A stretch of 64,000 nt of DNA from Pseudomonadota bacterium. GTDB lineage: Bacteria; Bdellovibrionota; UBA1018; CAIMNF01. The DNA lies in assembly GCA_027486675.1 (NCBI GenBank), contig JAIXOQ010000003.1, forward strand, positions 39,852 through 103,851, written 5' to 3'. A model generated the notes under the pieces. That model had not been told where the DNA came from, did not search any database, and saw only the letters and a program-made list of their open reading frames with translations. Of the stretch, positions 16,111-24,165 are shown piece by piece (position 1 is the stretch's first letter; each line of letters begins with the position of its first letter). A program made the translations under genes and the position numbers.

Positions 16111-16845
16111 GTGAGCCCCACCCTGACCCTGGTCCTCCCCGCCTATAATGAAGCGAGCCGCCTCCCCAGGACGATTAAGCTGCTGGGGGAGGCCCTGGCC
16201 CAGGGCGCCTTTGGTCCCTTAACGGTCACCGAGATTTTAGTCGTCAATGACGGCTCCACCGACAATACCTCTGCAGTGGTCGAGCTTTCCCGCAAGGAAC
16301 TTCCACTCCTCCGTTTGGTAAACGTGACCCCCAATCGCGGTAAAGGATTTGCAGTCAGACGCGGACTCCAGGAAGCGAGCGCGGATTACATTCTGATCGC
16401 CGATGCCGACAGCGCAACACCTTGGGTGATGGCAAAAGTATTAGCGGATGCAGCACTGCAAGCGAATTTGCCATTTTTCATCGGATCTCGGGGCTTAAAA
16501 ACTTCAGACATCGTGGTACGACAGTCGTTTGCCCGCGAGTACATGGGACGGACCTTCAATCTTTTGGTCCGACTGATCACGGGGCTTTCGTTCAAAGATA
16601 CCCAATGCGGATTTAAACTCCTGAAATCCACGGAAGCCAAGACCTTACTCCCCTTGCTTCAGGTAGATCGCTTTGCTTGGGATGTGGAATTTTTGATGCG
16701 GGCGGAGCGGGCCAATTTTAAGGCCGTAGAAATTCCCATCACTTGGGAACATCAAGACGCTTCCCGAGTGCACCCCATCAGGGACAGTCTAGAGATGTTA
16801 TGGCGTCTCATCCAACTTCGACTTCGAATCAGCCTCGGCGGGTAG
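16111..16845 (+). CDS. Family 2 glycosyltransferase, dolichyl-phosphate-mannose-synthase type
   Basis: The 244-residue protein (from GTG 16111) is a GT-A glycosyltransferase: LVLPAYNEASRLP at the start, ILVVNDGSTDNT, RGKGFAVRRG, the IADADSATP metal motif, and DTQCGFKLLK with WDVEFLMRA near the end. It should transfer a sugar from a nucleotide donor to undecaprenyl phosphate or a similar lipid on the inner face of the membrane. The partner gene, starting inside its last codons, encodes a GT39-like membrane transferase that would use such a lipid-linked sugar. A TTG at 16033 would add 26 basic residues but overlaps the probable -10 box. Confidence 0.85.
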   Translation: MSPTLTLVLPAYNEASRLPRTIKLLGEALAQGAFGPLTVTEILVVNDGSTDNTSAVVELSRKELPLLRLVNVTPNRGKGFAVRRGLQEASADYILIADADSATPWVMAKVLADAALQANLPFFIGSRGLKTSDIVVRQSFAREYMGRTFNLLVRLITGLSFKDTQCGFKLLKSTEAKTLLPLLQVDRFAWDVEFLMRAERANFKAVEIPITWEHQDASRVHPIRDSLEMLWRLIQLRLRISLGG

Positions 16846-18344
16846 AGCTCGCTCTCCTCCTATTTTATGTCCTTTTTCTATTCTTAGGCTGCGCGCTGAT
16901 CCCCGCGTTTGATCTGGATGAAGCGCTCTATCAAAGTGTCGCGTCCCATATGAAACAAAGCGGTAACTGGTTCTTAATGCAGTGGAATGGCACACCGCTG
17001 TTTCATAAACCGCCCTTTTATTATTGGCTGATTGCACTTTCAAGTCTGTGCATCGACGGAGCTTCGGCGCCCGTCAGCACCTTCGCAGCAAGACTTCCAT
17101 CCGCGATCGCAAGCCTACTCTTGCTATTCGTGCTCATAAAAACGCAAACTCGCCAAACTCTACGTCCTGCATTCGGATTCCTACTTTTCACAGCTCCTCT
17201 GATTACAGCAGGCGCGATTCTGTTTGACCCCATCCAAAGCCTGCTGCTGGTTCTTTTCTTTCTTGCTTCCGAATCGTGGCTCAAGACCGGTCAAGTCCCT
17301 GCACTCAAGCGAGCGCTAGGACTTTCTGCGATTGTTGCCAGTGCTGCGCTTTTTAAGGGCCTCAATGGCTTTTTTATTCCGCTTGGATATGCGCTTGCGA
17401 TGAGTGTCTTCCACATCACGATCCGCCAAGTAAGATCTTTGATTTTTGTCTTCGGCACTGCGGCTTTGATCACGGCGAGTGGTTATTTTTACTTAGACCA
17501 AACGTTGGGCCGCGCATTCACTCAGGAATTTTTCTTCGTTCATCATTTCGGGCGCGCATCCACTGCGATGGAAGGCCACGGCGGAGCCTGGTACTACTTC
17601 CCGCTGGTATTTATTTTAGGCTGCGGGCCAGCGCTTTATTTTTTAAGACACTTCACCCGGTCCCAGGGCCTATGGATTTTATCCGTGATTGGTTTCTTCT
17701 TCTTTTCAAAGACCTCACTGCCCCACTATGTCTGGCCTGCGTGGCCCGTGGCTGCACTTGCGGTGAATGAAGCCCGGACGCATCAAAAATATTTTCGTTT
17801 TGCGGCTGTACCGCCATTTGCTCTTGGATTTTTAGCAATCTTTTTAGCATTTCCAGATGCTGCGGCTCGTTTGTCGGAATGGATCTCAAGCCCCTCAGCT
17901 CATGCCATCCTAACCGCCAGACCTGCGTTGACTGCTCCCCAGCAAAGTCTCTTTTTCTTAGGGGGCACTCTCCAGTTCTTGATCGGCGCACTGATGCTGA
18001 GTCAAAGAGCTCGGGTTCATAGTGTGGCTCTGTTGCATATCGCTAGCTTAGGAATGATCTTTTTCACAGGTGCAAAACACTACGATGATTGGACGCAGGC
18101 ACCGCTTCAGCGTTTGGCTATTGCAGCGGAAAAATCTGCGGGCACCGAAGGCTGCATTCGATACGTTGGACCCACCTCGGCTGTGTTTTCATCCGCATTA
18201 CAAGGCGGAAGAATGGTAAATAACTGTGTGACTGCGGATGCTCAGGCCTTGATTGTTCCTGAGTGGAAAAGCAAAGAGTGCGAGGAGTTTTCACTCACCC
18301 GCACTCTTCACGATTCTTATTTTTGGTTGTGTTTAAAACCTTAG
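16800..18344 (+). CDS. GT39/ArnT-like membrane glycosyltransferase
   Basis: The 514-residue polytopic membrane protein has the ArnT/PMT pattern: first membrane segment followed by FDLDEALYQSVASHMKQSGNW and FHKPPFYYWLIAL, then about ten further hydrophobic segments and a small soluble C-terminal domain. Such enzymes move a sugar from a polyprenyl-phosphate donor onto lipid A or protein on the outer face of the inner membrane. Its ATG lies 46 bases inside the preceding glycosyltransferase gene, indicating coupled translation. Stops of this gene and of the histone gene overlap head-on at 18341-18344. Confidence 0.8.
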   Translation: MASHPTSTSNQPRRVELALLLFYVLFLFLGCALIPAFDLDEALYQSVASHMKQSGNWFLMQWNGTPLFHKPPFYYWLIALSSLCIDGASAPVSTFAARLPSAIASLLLLFVLIKTQTRQTLRPAFGFLLFTAPLITAGAILFDPIQSLLLVLFFLASESWLKTGQVPALKRALGLSAIVASAALFKGLNGFFIPLGYALAMSVFHITIRQVRSLIFVFGTAALITASGYFYLDQTLGRAFTQEFFFVHHFGRASTAMEGHGGAWYYFPLVFILGCGPALYFLRHFTRSQGLWILSVIGFFFFSKTSLPHYVWPAWPVAALAVNEARTHQKYFRFAAVPPFALGFLAIFLAFPDAAARLSEWISSPSAHAILTARPALTAPQQSLFFLGGTLQFLIGALMLSQRARVHSVALLHIASLGMIFFTGAKHYDDWTQAPLQRLAIAAEKSAGTEGCIRYVGPTSAVFSSALQGGRMVNNCVTADAQALIVPEWKSKECEEFSLTRTLHDSYFWLCLKP

Positions 18345-18544
18345 TCGAAATCACGATCCATGACGGTCTTACGGCCATCACGTTTCGCATTTTCGATCGC
18401 CTGATTGGTCATCGCACGGATTTTTTCGGACAGTGCTTCCACCACTGATCCAGAGGTGTTGAAGCCAGACTGTGCACGGATGTAATTCTTCAATTTCGAT
18501 GCAACGATCAGCACTTCTTTTTCGTTAGAACCTGCTTCGGTCAT
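18341..18544 (-). CDS. Bacterial histone-fold protein
   Basis: The 67-residue protein has a histone-fold pattern: alpha 1 (VLIVASKLKNYIRAQSG), long alpha 2 (SGSVVEALSEKIRAMTNQAIENAKRD), the loop GRKTV equivalent to the GRKT of archaeal HMf, and a very short alpha 3 (MDRDFD). The brevity of alpha 3 and the wording match the Bdellovibrio histone Bd0055, a major chromatin protein that bends DNA as a dimer. A strong AAGGAG ribosome site precedes the ATG, 10 bases after the diguanylate cyclase stop codon, so it is probably translated at a much higher rate than the upstream gene or has its own promoter. It should coat the nucleoid. Confidence 0.85.
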   Translation of the reverse strand: MTEAGSNEKEVLIVASKLKNYIRAQSGFNTSGSVVEALSEKIRAMTNQAIENAKRDGRKTVMDRDFD

Positions 18545-18554
18545 TTCGTTCTCC

Positions 18555-20327
18555 TTAGACTTTCGGTCTCTTCTGTTCTTCAGAGACTACCTGAGCCGGA
18601 GCGGGAGGAACAGCGGCCAGACGGACCTGATTGCGACCGTCCTTTTTAGCCTGGTATAGAGCTTCATCGGCTAAGTTGAAAAGCTGCCTAGGATCATTGG
18701 AATGGAGGATGGTCTGGGCCACCCCAATGGAAAGCGTTACGGAAAGATTCGTTCCTTCATAGTTGAAGGTCTTGGATTCAACTAAACGGCGGAATTCTTC
18801 CAGTATCAGCACGGCCTCAGTGGCCTCGGTCCTTGGGAGGACAAAACAGAACTCTTCACCCCCGTAGCGGTACACATGGTCCGAGGTCCCTTGACGAGTG
18901 GTTTGTTCCATCAAAGCCCCGACCTGCTTGAGGATGAAATCTCCGGCCCTATGGCCGTGGTTGTCGTTGAACTTTTTGAAGAAATCGATGTCGACAATCC
19001 CTATGGTCAGCGGCGCATTTTCGATCGCAGCCTGAGTCACCATTTCGTAAAATGTATCTTCAAAGTAGCGCGCATTGTGCAACCCGGTTAAGCGGTCAGT
19101 GATCGAAGCGGAATAGAGTCTAGACTTGTTGAGACTGACTGCAGATTGATCGGCAATCCCCTGCAATAAGGACACGTCTTCTTTTGTGAAGCGACCTAAG
19201 GTGTCAGAAACCGGCGTACCGTCTTCACGGAACTGCACTTTGTTAGTGAAGTTCATGACCCCTTCCAACTGGTTCCCGTTCATCACAGGAATAGAGCAAA
19301 TACAAAATGTGTCGTAACCACCCATTTGCGGAATTTCGTCTCTATTGTTCACAACGATCGGTTTACGAATTAAAGCCGCCTGCCCGGCAATGCCTTCTCC
19401 GATTTCAAAACTTTTGGTTTCAATGCGGCCGGCGTTCACGGCATCCACGATCGCACCATCGATGTGACCCCAAGCACGGGTGAGCTCCAGACGGTTAGTC
19501 GTTTTGTTGAGCAGCATCAGGTTCCCTTTTTGGGCCTTCACTGCCATAACCGCGTTACGGATCGTTTCAAAACAAAGCTGTTTGTAGTCATTGATGTTGG
19601 CCAACTCTTGGTGAACATCGTAAAGAATTTGAATATTGCTCAAGATTCTCTGATTTTTTTCGTATTTCAGCGTTGAATCGATAATGGTGCTTGCGATGGA
19701 TGCCAGTTCCTGGACAAAAGAATAATCGGCTTCTGTAACCTGACTACCGTCTCGTTTTTCGCCTAAAGTAAGGATCCCGATGACTTCGCCGGACTTAATC
19801 AGTGGGCACCAGAAGTCGGACCGCAAATAATCCAAAGCCGTCTTTTCCCAAGCTGTGACAAAGCGGGGTTCCTTTTGAAGATCACGCACACTGACGACGT
19901 TTCCTTGTTGAATAATGTTCCAAAGTAACCCGTTGTTTTGCTCTAAGCGGAAAAGATAAAGGGGTTCGCGGCGTCCGCGCTCGTCGACATAGAAATCATC
20001 TAAGCCATAGAATCGTTTCACCTGAAAAAATGTTTTTGAATTGCCTTCAGAATCTTCACGCAGTAGGACCGAGGAATTCACCACGTCGTACCGCTCACGC
20101 ACAACCGCCATGAAGGTATCGAGCAACTGAGACAGATTCATGATGTTGCTGAGTCCCTTACCGGACTGAAGCAGGGCCTGCATTTCAAAAATCCTGATGT
20201 CTTGGGTGATCACGGTTTGTTTTAAGGTCTTGATCTCGCGCTTCAATGAACGCATCAGATCGCCCTGACCCTCTGAAGAGGAGTCAGCAACCGTGGTTAC
20301 ATCAATAAGTTTCGGATCAATGGCCAT
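18555..20327 (-). CDS. GAF-GAF-GGDEF diguanylate cyclase
   Basis: The 590-residue soluble protein has an N-terminal coiled stretch, two GAF-type sensor domains (about residues 60-230 and 235-395) and a C-terminal GGDEF domain with DRLTGLHNARYFED, IVDIDFFKKFNDNHGH and the intact active site YGGEEF. It should make cyclic di-GMP in response to a ligand or redox signal. The inhibitory RxxD site upstream of GGEEF is degenerate (GTSD), so product inhibition may be lost. The start is uncertain: ATG at 20327 gives MAIDPKL, ATG at 20339 adds four residues. The histone gene follows directly. Confidence 0.88.
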   Translation of the reverse strand: MAIDPKLIDVTTVADSSSEGQGDLMRSLKREIKTLKQTVITQDIRIFEMQALLQSGKGLSNIMNLSQLLDTFMAVVRERYDVVNSSVLLREDSEGNSKTFFQVKRFYGLDDFYVDERGRREPLYLFRLEQNNGLLWNIIQQGNVVSVRDLQKEPRFVTAWEKTALDYLRSDFWCPLIKSGEVIGILTLGEKRDGSQVTEADYSFVQELASIASTIIDSTLKYEKNQRILSNIQILYDVHQELANINDYKQLCFETIRNAVMAVKAQKGNLMLLNKTTNRLELTRAWGHIDGAIVDAVNAGRIETKSFEIGEGIAGQAALIRKPIVVNNRDEIPQMGGYDTFCICSIPVMNGNQLEGVMNFTNKVQFREDGTPVSDTLGRFTKEDVSLLQGIADQSAVSLNKSRLYSASITDRLTGLHNARYFEDTFYEMVTQAAIENAPLTIGIVDIDFFKKFNDNHGHRAGDFILKQVGALMEQTTRQGTSDHVYRYGGEEFCFVLPRTEATEAVLILEEFRRLVESKTFNYEGTNLSVTLSIGVAQTILHSNDPRQLFNLADEALYQAKKDGRNQVRLAAVPPAPAQVVSEEQKRPKV

Positions 20328-20467
20328 AAACAGTTCCATCTCAGATATCGGCGGATGGGTGACCAAAGTTTAGTTTTATGGAGGCACCCACCTGGGGAGA
20401 TCAACTATAGCAGTTTGACTATTGACGCCTAAACAACTAGATTGATTCACTTCAAGGGGGCTCACGG

Positions 20468-21580
20468 ATGGGGCAACACCATACTTACGGATTAGTCGGG
20501 ATTTTGGCGGCTCTCAGCACGGTTCCAAGCGCTTTTGCGCAACTCCACCCTTGGGAGAAACCTTTCCTTCCAGTCTTAGAAGAAGCCCCTGTGATCAAAG
20601 ATTTGATCCAGCGCAGCAAAGGCGGTGTGGAGCGCCGCAGCAGTTTAGGGAATATACTCCCCCTCCTTCCACCCATCCGGAATCAGCAAGATCGAGGGAC
20701 TTGTTCCAGCTTCGCAAGTCTGGCACCTGTGGAAGTTTGGCTTCAACGCCAAGGAATGACGCAGGAAGAGGCTGACCTGTCTGAGGAGTTTCAATACTTC
20801 CTTGCCAAGACCCAGGTCTATCCCAATGGGATCGCGGGAAGTACAGACTTAGCCAATATTGGGGTTTTAAAACATCTCGGCTTCATGCGTGAAGCGGATC
20901 GTCCATATGACGGGACCGATTGGCACACGGTTAAATCCAATGAAGAAGTGGCAAAAGTGATGCAAGAGTGTTCTACGTTTAATGGCCAGAAACTTTCAAT
21001 TTTCAATGTTCAGGTTTGTCAGGAAGCCCATGGATTCTTGCCAAAACTCGATGTTTTGACTCTTGCAAGCTTACTCAGCTCACCGATGATCAAACGGTTT
21101 CTACCAGCCGCCAAGATGCGTGATGAACTCAAAGAACGAGGGATTAGCCTATCTAAACTAGGTTCGCGCCTATTACTCACAGAGGAAGAAATTAAGCATT
21201 CCATTGACCTCGGCATTCCTATGTACTTAGCAGTCACTTACTTTTATGGAGCGTGGAATTCGCCACGCATGGAGGAGTTTGGAATCGGCAAATGGGACTG
21301 GAAAAAGTACAGGCAAGGGAACATCACTTACCCCACCGAAAAGGACATCGCGATTTCTAAACAGAAAAAATCAGGCGGCCATGCCGTTGTCATCGTGGGT
21401 TATGACGATTTCCGAGAAAAATTCATTATCCGTAATTCCTGGGGCACTGAAGCTATGGGCAGCGAATACATTGGGATTGTCGATGGAACCAGCGTTCCTA
21501 TGCCGGGATATGCAGAAATCGACTATTCTTACGTTTTTGATTTCGGACTGGTGTCAGCGTTAACGCCGCTACCGAACTAG
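20468..21580 (+). CDS. Exported papain-family (C1) cysteine protease
   Basis: The 370-residue protein has a signal peptide (ending SAFAQ) and a C1A peptidase core with the full catalytic set: QQDRGTCSSFAS (oxyanion Gln and nucleophile Cys), SGGHAVVIVGYDD (His) and IRNSWGTEAMG (Asn). It is longer than papain because of an insertion of about 60 residues between the Cys and His blocks. A secreted or periplasmic protease suits a predatory or protein-feeding life style. No inhibitory propeptide longer than about 45 residues is present. Its TAG and the TAG of the convergent ankyrin gene share the palindrome CTAG at 21577-21580. Confidence 0.88.
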   Translation: MGQHHTYGLVGILAALSTVPSAFAQLHPWEKPFLPVLEEAPVIKDLIQRSKGGVERRSSLGNILPLLPPIRNQQDRGTCSSFASLAPVEVWLQRQGMTQEEADLSEEFQYFLAKTQVYPNGIAGSTDLANIGVLKHLGFMREADRPYDGTDWHTVKSNEEVAKVMQECSTFNGQKLSIFNVQVCQEAHGFLPKLDVLTLASLLSSPMIKRFLPAAKMRDELKERGISLSKLGSRLLLTEEEIKHSIDLGIPMYLAVTYFYGAWNSPRMEEFGIGKWDWKKYRQGNITYPTEKDIAISKQKKSGGHAVVIVGYDDFREKFIIRNSWGTEAMGSEYIGIVDGTSVPMPGYAEIDYSYVFDFGLVSALTPLPN

Positions 21581-22389
21581 ATTCTCTTCTTACGCTGATC
21601 GCGCTCGGTTTTCTTGTATTCCAAATATCTACGTTCTGGTTTCTTACCAAAGACGTCACTCAGTTCGCGCCGAGCACCGCTGCGCAAAAGCAAACGGATC
21701 GCATCGTCGTGACCACTTTCTGCAGCCAGCATCAATGGTGTGGAGTGCGTGAATTTTGAACTCGCATTGAGATCCGCTTTCAGCCGGATCAAAAGGCGAA
21801 TGGCCTTAAGCTGCCCCGCCCTTGCTGCGAAATGGAGCGGAGTTTCACCGACTTTGCTTCTGACATCGACCGGCACTTGGCGATCATTGACTAAGGTCAG
21901 CATCAATTTCACGTTCCCGTTACGGGCTGCCTCGTGCAGAGCTGCCCGACCGTCACCGAGGTAAGCTTTGTCTTGGATCTGCGCATCGGTGCGCGAGTCA
22001 GAGAGCAATGCTAAGAACACAGATTCGGCGGCGCTTTGGAGGCCGCGTTTTTGCGATGGGCGCGCAAGCGACGCCGCAACCAAGAGGGCGGGAGTGCCTC
22101 GGCCGTCCCGGATATTTGGGTCTGCGCCATGGTCCAAAAGGAGTTTCACGCTGGCAGGTGCGCTTAAGGCGATGGCGCGCAGGAGGAGCGTTTCGCGGAA
22201 GGGGCCTGCGACGCGGGCCTGGGCTAAGGACGGGGTCTTGCGGAGGATGCGGCCTAAGGCGTTCAGGTCCCGCTTTTCCAGGGCCTGTATGGCAGGGTGC
22301 GTCAGGGTAAGGGTGTTTGGGGCTACAGCGGCCGTGCGAGGCTCTGGGGCGGCTATGGCGAGCTGTAGGACTGCAAGCAGGACAAACAT
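21577..22389 (-). CDS. Exported ankyrin-repeat protein
   Basis: From the ATG at 22389 the 270-residue product begins with a short signal peptide (MFVLLAVLQLAIAAPEP) and contains at least four ankyrin repeats, e.g. ETLLLRAIALSAPASVKLLLDHGADPN, RAALHEAARNGNVKLML, ETPLHFAARAGQLKAIRLLI and STPLMLAAESGHDDAIRLLL, ending with a very basic tail. It is a periplasmic or secreted protein-binding scaffold; the partner is unknown. The frame stays open for 39 codons upstream, but that part is not signal-like. Local codon use is G+C-rich in the N-terminal half. Confidence 0.85.
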   Translation of the reverse strand: MFVLLAVLQLAIAAPEPRTAAVAPNTLTLTHPAIQALEKRDLNALGRILRKTPSLAQARVAGPFRETLLLRAIALSAPASVKLLLDHGADPNIRDGRGTPALLVAASLARPSQKRGLQSAAESVFLALLSDSRTDAQIQDKAYLGDGRAALHEAARNGNVKLMLTLVNDRQVPVDVRSKVGETPLHFAARAGQLKAIRLLIRLKADLNASSKFTHSTPLMLAAESGHDDAIRLLLRSGARRELSDVFGKKPERRYLEYKKTERDQRKKRI

Positions 22390-22510
22390 CGATGGGCGCC
22401 CCTCTTTATCGGCAAACGGATGGCTTTCAGGTCTAAGAGAGCAAGAGGCACGCCACCGTCTACCCCCCAGGGTTTCATTGTAGGCGAAAAGGAGGTGTCT
22501 AAACATTAGA

Positions 22511-22547
22511 CAAATGAAAAGGGCGCGAACCCATCGGATTCGCGCCC
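22511..22547 (-). terminator. Intrinsic terminator of the 22584-23480 gene
   Basis: GGGCGCGAA (22521-22529) pairs perfectly with TTCGCGCCC (22539-22547), extended inside the loop by CC/GG; on the minus strand it is followed by TTTTCATTTG. Confidence 0.8.
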
Positions 22548-22583
22548 TAAAATATCTGGAGGCCTATGAGATGCTTCCTGAAA

Positions 22584-23480
22584 CTAGATGCTGCAGTTCG
22601 CAGGCGCTGGCTTCATGGTGCCTTCGTCGGTAACGAAGTCTGCAGGATTGAAGCTACTTGGGGTCTTGCACTGTACGTGTCGTGTGTTCATGATCATTTT
22701 CGCTGATTTAATGTCGAACTTGAGTACGCTCTGTGTCGTGTTCAAGTATGAACGAGCAAGCTTCCACTTTGCACAGTCCCCTCTATCGTATCTACGCACA
22801 GAAGTTTGACCTGCCACTGACTCTTCTGCGATGTTGATCAGGCCTGGCTCAGAGTACTTTGTAACTGCGCAGGTCTCTGGACCAACAAGGGTTTCACCTG
22901 TGGTTTCATAAACAATCTTGTTTGCAGATGCAATTCGAGTCACAGCTTGCTTGGAGGCCTCAGTTGGGTTCTCCATCATGATTGCGACTTCGCCTACAGT
23001 CACAGTTTGTCCTGTGAACTCAGGAGCTGCTGTTACTGCCGCTTCCTTTGTTGCCACTGGAGCTTCCGCTGTCACTGTCTTCACAAGGCTTGGACGAACC
23101 AATTTGTTGCTGCGTTCAGCTGTGCTTGAGCCAGCGGAAAACTTTGGAGCTGTTGTGCCAGAGCTCACTTGCACGGTTGGCACTGCGCCAGTTTGTGAGG
23201 TGGTGTATTGGGAGCCGCGCACCAAAGCGCCGGTTTCACTTGTTTTATACTGTTTCTTTACATTGCCTGCTTCGACTTCACTCACGCGAGCACCTGCAGT
23301 GTTAAACTCTACAGGGCCGGTTTTTGTCGCAGCTCCAGGACCTTTCAAAGTGTTGATTCCGCTTTTAATGATCGCCGGTGCCTCTTTCGCAACTGTGACG
23401 ACTTGCCCTGTTCCTTGTGCGAAACTCAATATGGGACTTACTACTAAACTTGCTACTACTGCGATACTTACCTTCAACAT
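22584..23480 (-). CDS. Exported protein, unknown family
   Basis: The 298-residue product has a clear signal peptide (MLKVSIAVVASLVVSPILSFAQG) and a strong GGAGG ribosome site. The mature part is Thr/Ser/Val/Ala-rich and looks disordered for about 130 residues, followed by a C-terminal domain with four cysteines (PETCAV, GDCAKW, VQCKTP, ANCSI), which could form two disulfides. No family is recognised. It is a single gene with its own terminator. The low-complexity first half and cysteine-rich end suggest a cell-surface or secreted structural protein. Confidence 0.75.
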   Translation of the reverse strand: MLKVSIAVVASLVVSPILSFAQGTGQVVTVAKEAPAIIKSGINTLKGPGAATKTGPVEFNTAGARVSEVEAGNVKKQYKTSETGALVRGSQYTTSQTGAVPTVQVSSGTTAPKFSAGSSTAERSNKLVRPSLVKTVTAEAPVATKEAAVTAAPEFTGQTVTVGEVAIMMENPTEASKQAVTRIASANKIVYETTGETLVGPETCAVTKYSEPGLINIAEESVAGQTSVRRYDRGDCAKWKLARSYLNTTQSVLKFDIKSAKMIMNTRHVQCKTPSSFNPADFVTDEGTMKPAPANCSI

Positions 23481-23625
23481 AAAACCTCCAGTGGTTGGTT
23501 GAATTTTTAATCTAAAAGATCTGCGCCATCTTATCCGACGCTTTCGCCATGTCAATATCTTTTCTTATATTCACTCATTTCATAGAAGACACATCTATTC
23601 CAGCCCTAAAATTGGTCCTATTCTA

Positions 23626-24165
23626 ATGAAACCCATGACCCAACGTCGCGTGCTCATATTGGACCGTCCTGAAGGCTTAGAATCCTTATTGAAAGAAGGC
23701 CTTTTAGCCACGAGTGGGGCGAATTACGAGTTTTGCCTGGAACACAAAAAAAAGGACGCTTTGAGCGAGCTGAAAAAACGCGGGGCCGACATCATTATTG
23801 CTGGAAATCGGCTCGAAGAAGGGTCGGCTTCTGACTTTTTGGAAGAGACCTATCGGATCTATAGCCCACCCATTCCAGCGATCATCCTGGCGCTTGCAGA
23901 AGAAGCCGACCTGGTGAAGGAGGCATTCCGAGCCGGGACCTTCGACGTGCTCTATAGACCGTTTCCGGTTGAGCAGCTCACTAAGAAAATCGCGATGGCC
24001 TGCCAGATGTTTAAGCCCAGAGTGCGCATCGAAACCTTTGAGGCCGAATCGCCTGCACACACCAATTACGAAGACCTGGTGCGCTTGTCGCGCGAGAGGG
24101 AAATGTCCGTAGTCAGCTTGCTCGCGGAGCAGCTTGCTGCACAGAAGGCAAGCGGCGGGGCTTAG
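23626..24165 (+). CDS. Pseudo-receiver domain protein
   Basis: The 179-residue protein is receiver-like in its first 125 residues (RVLILDRPE, a buried DIIIAGNRLEEG strand, AIILALAEEA, FDVLYRPFP) but lacks the phosphoacceptor: the Asp position is Gly, and the conserved Lys is Arg. A helical tail of about 45 residues follows. It is therefore likely to work by protein contact rather than phosphorylation. It is a lone gene whose stop overlaps the stop of the giant gene on the other strand by 4 bases. Confidence 0.7.
   Translation: MKPMTQRRVLILDRPEGLESLLKEGLLATSGANYEFCLEHKKKDALSELKKRGADIIIAGNRLEEGSASDFLEETYRIYSPPIPAIILALAEEADLVKEAFRAGTFDVLYRPFPVEQLTKKIAMACQMFKPRVRIETFEAESPAHTNYEDLVRLSREREMSVVSLLAEQLAAQKASGGA

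Noticed and set aside
21968..22483. Long plus-strand frame antisense to the ankyrin gene
   Set aside because: It is the shadow of a G+C-rich coding region; no motif, ribosome site or signal peptide supports it.
22918..23502. 194-codon plus-strand frame opposite the exported protein gene
   Set aside because: Antisense shadow; the minus-strand gene has a signal peptide, ribosome site and terminator.
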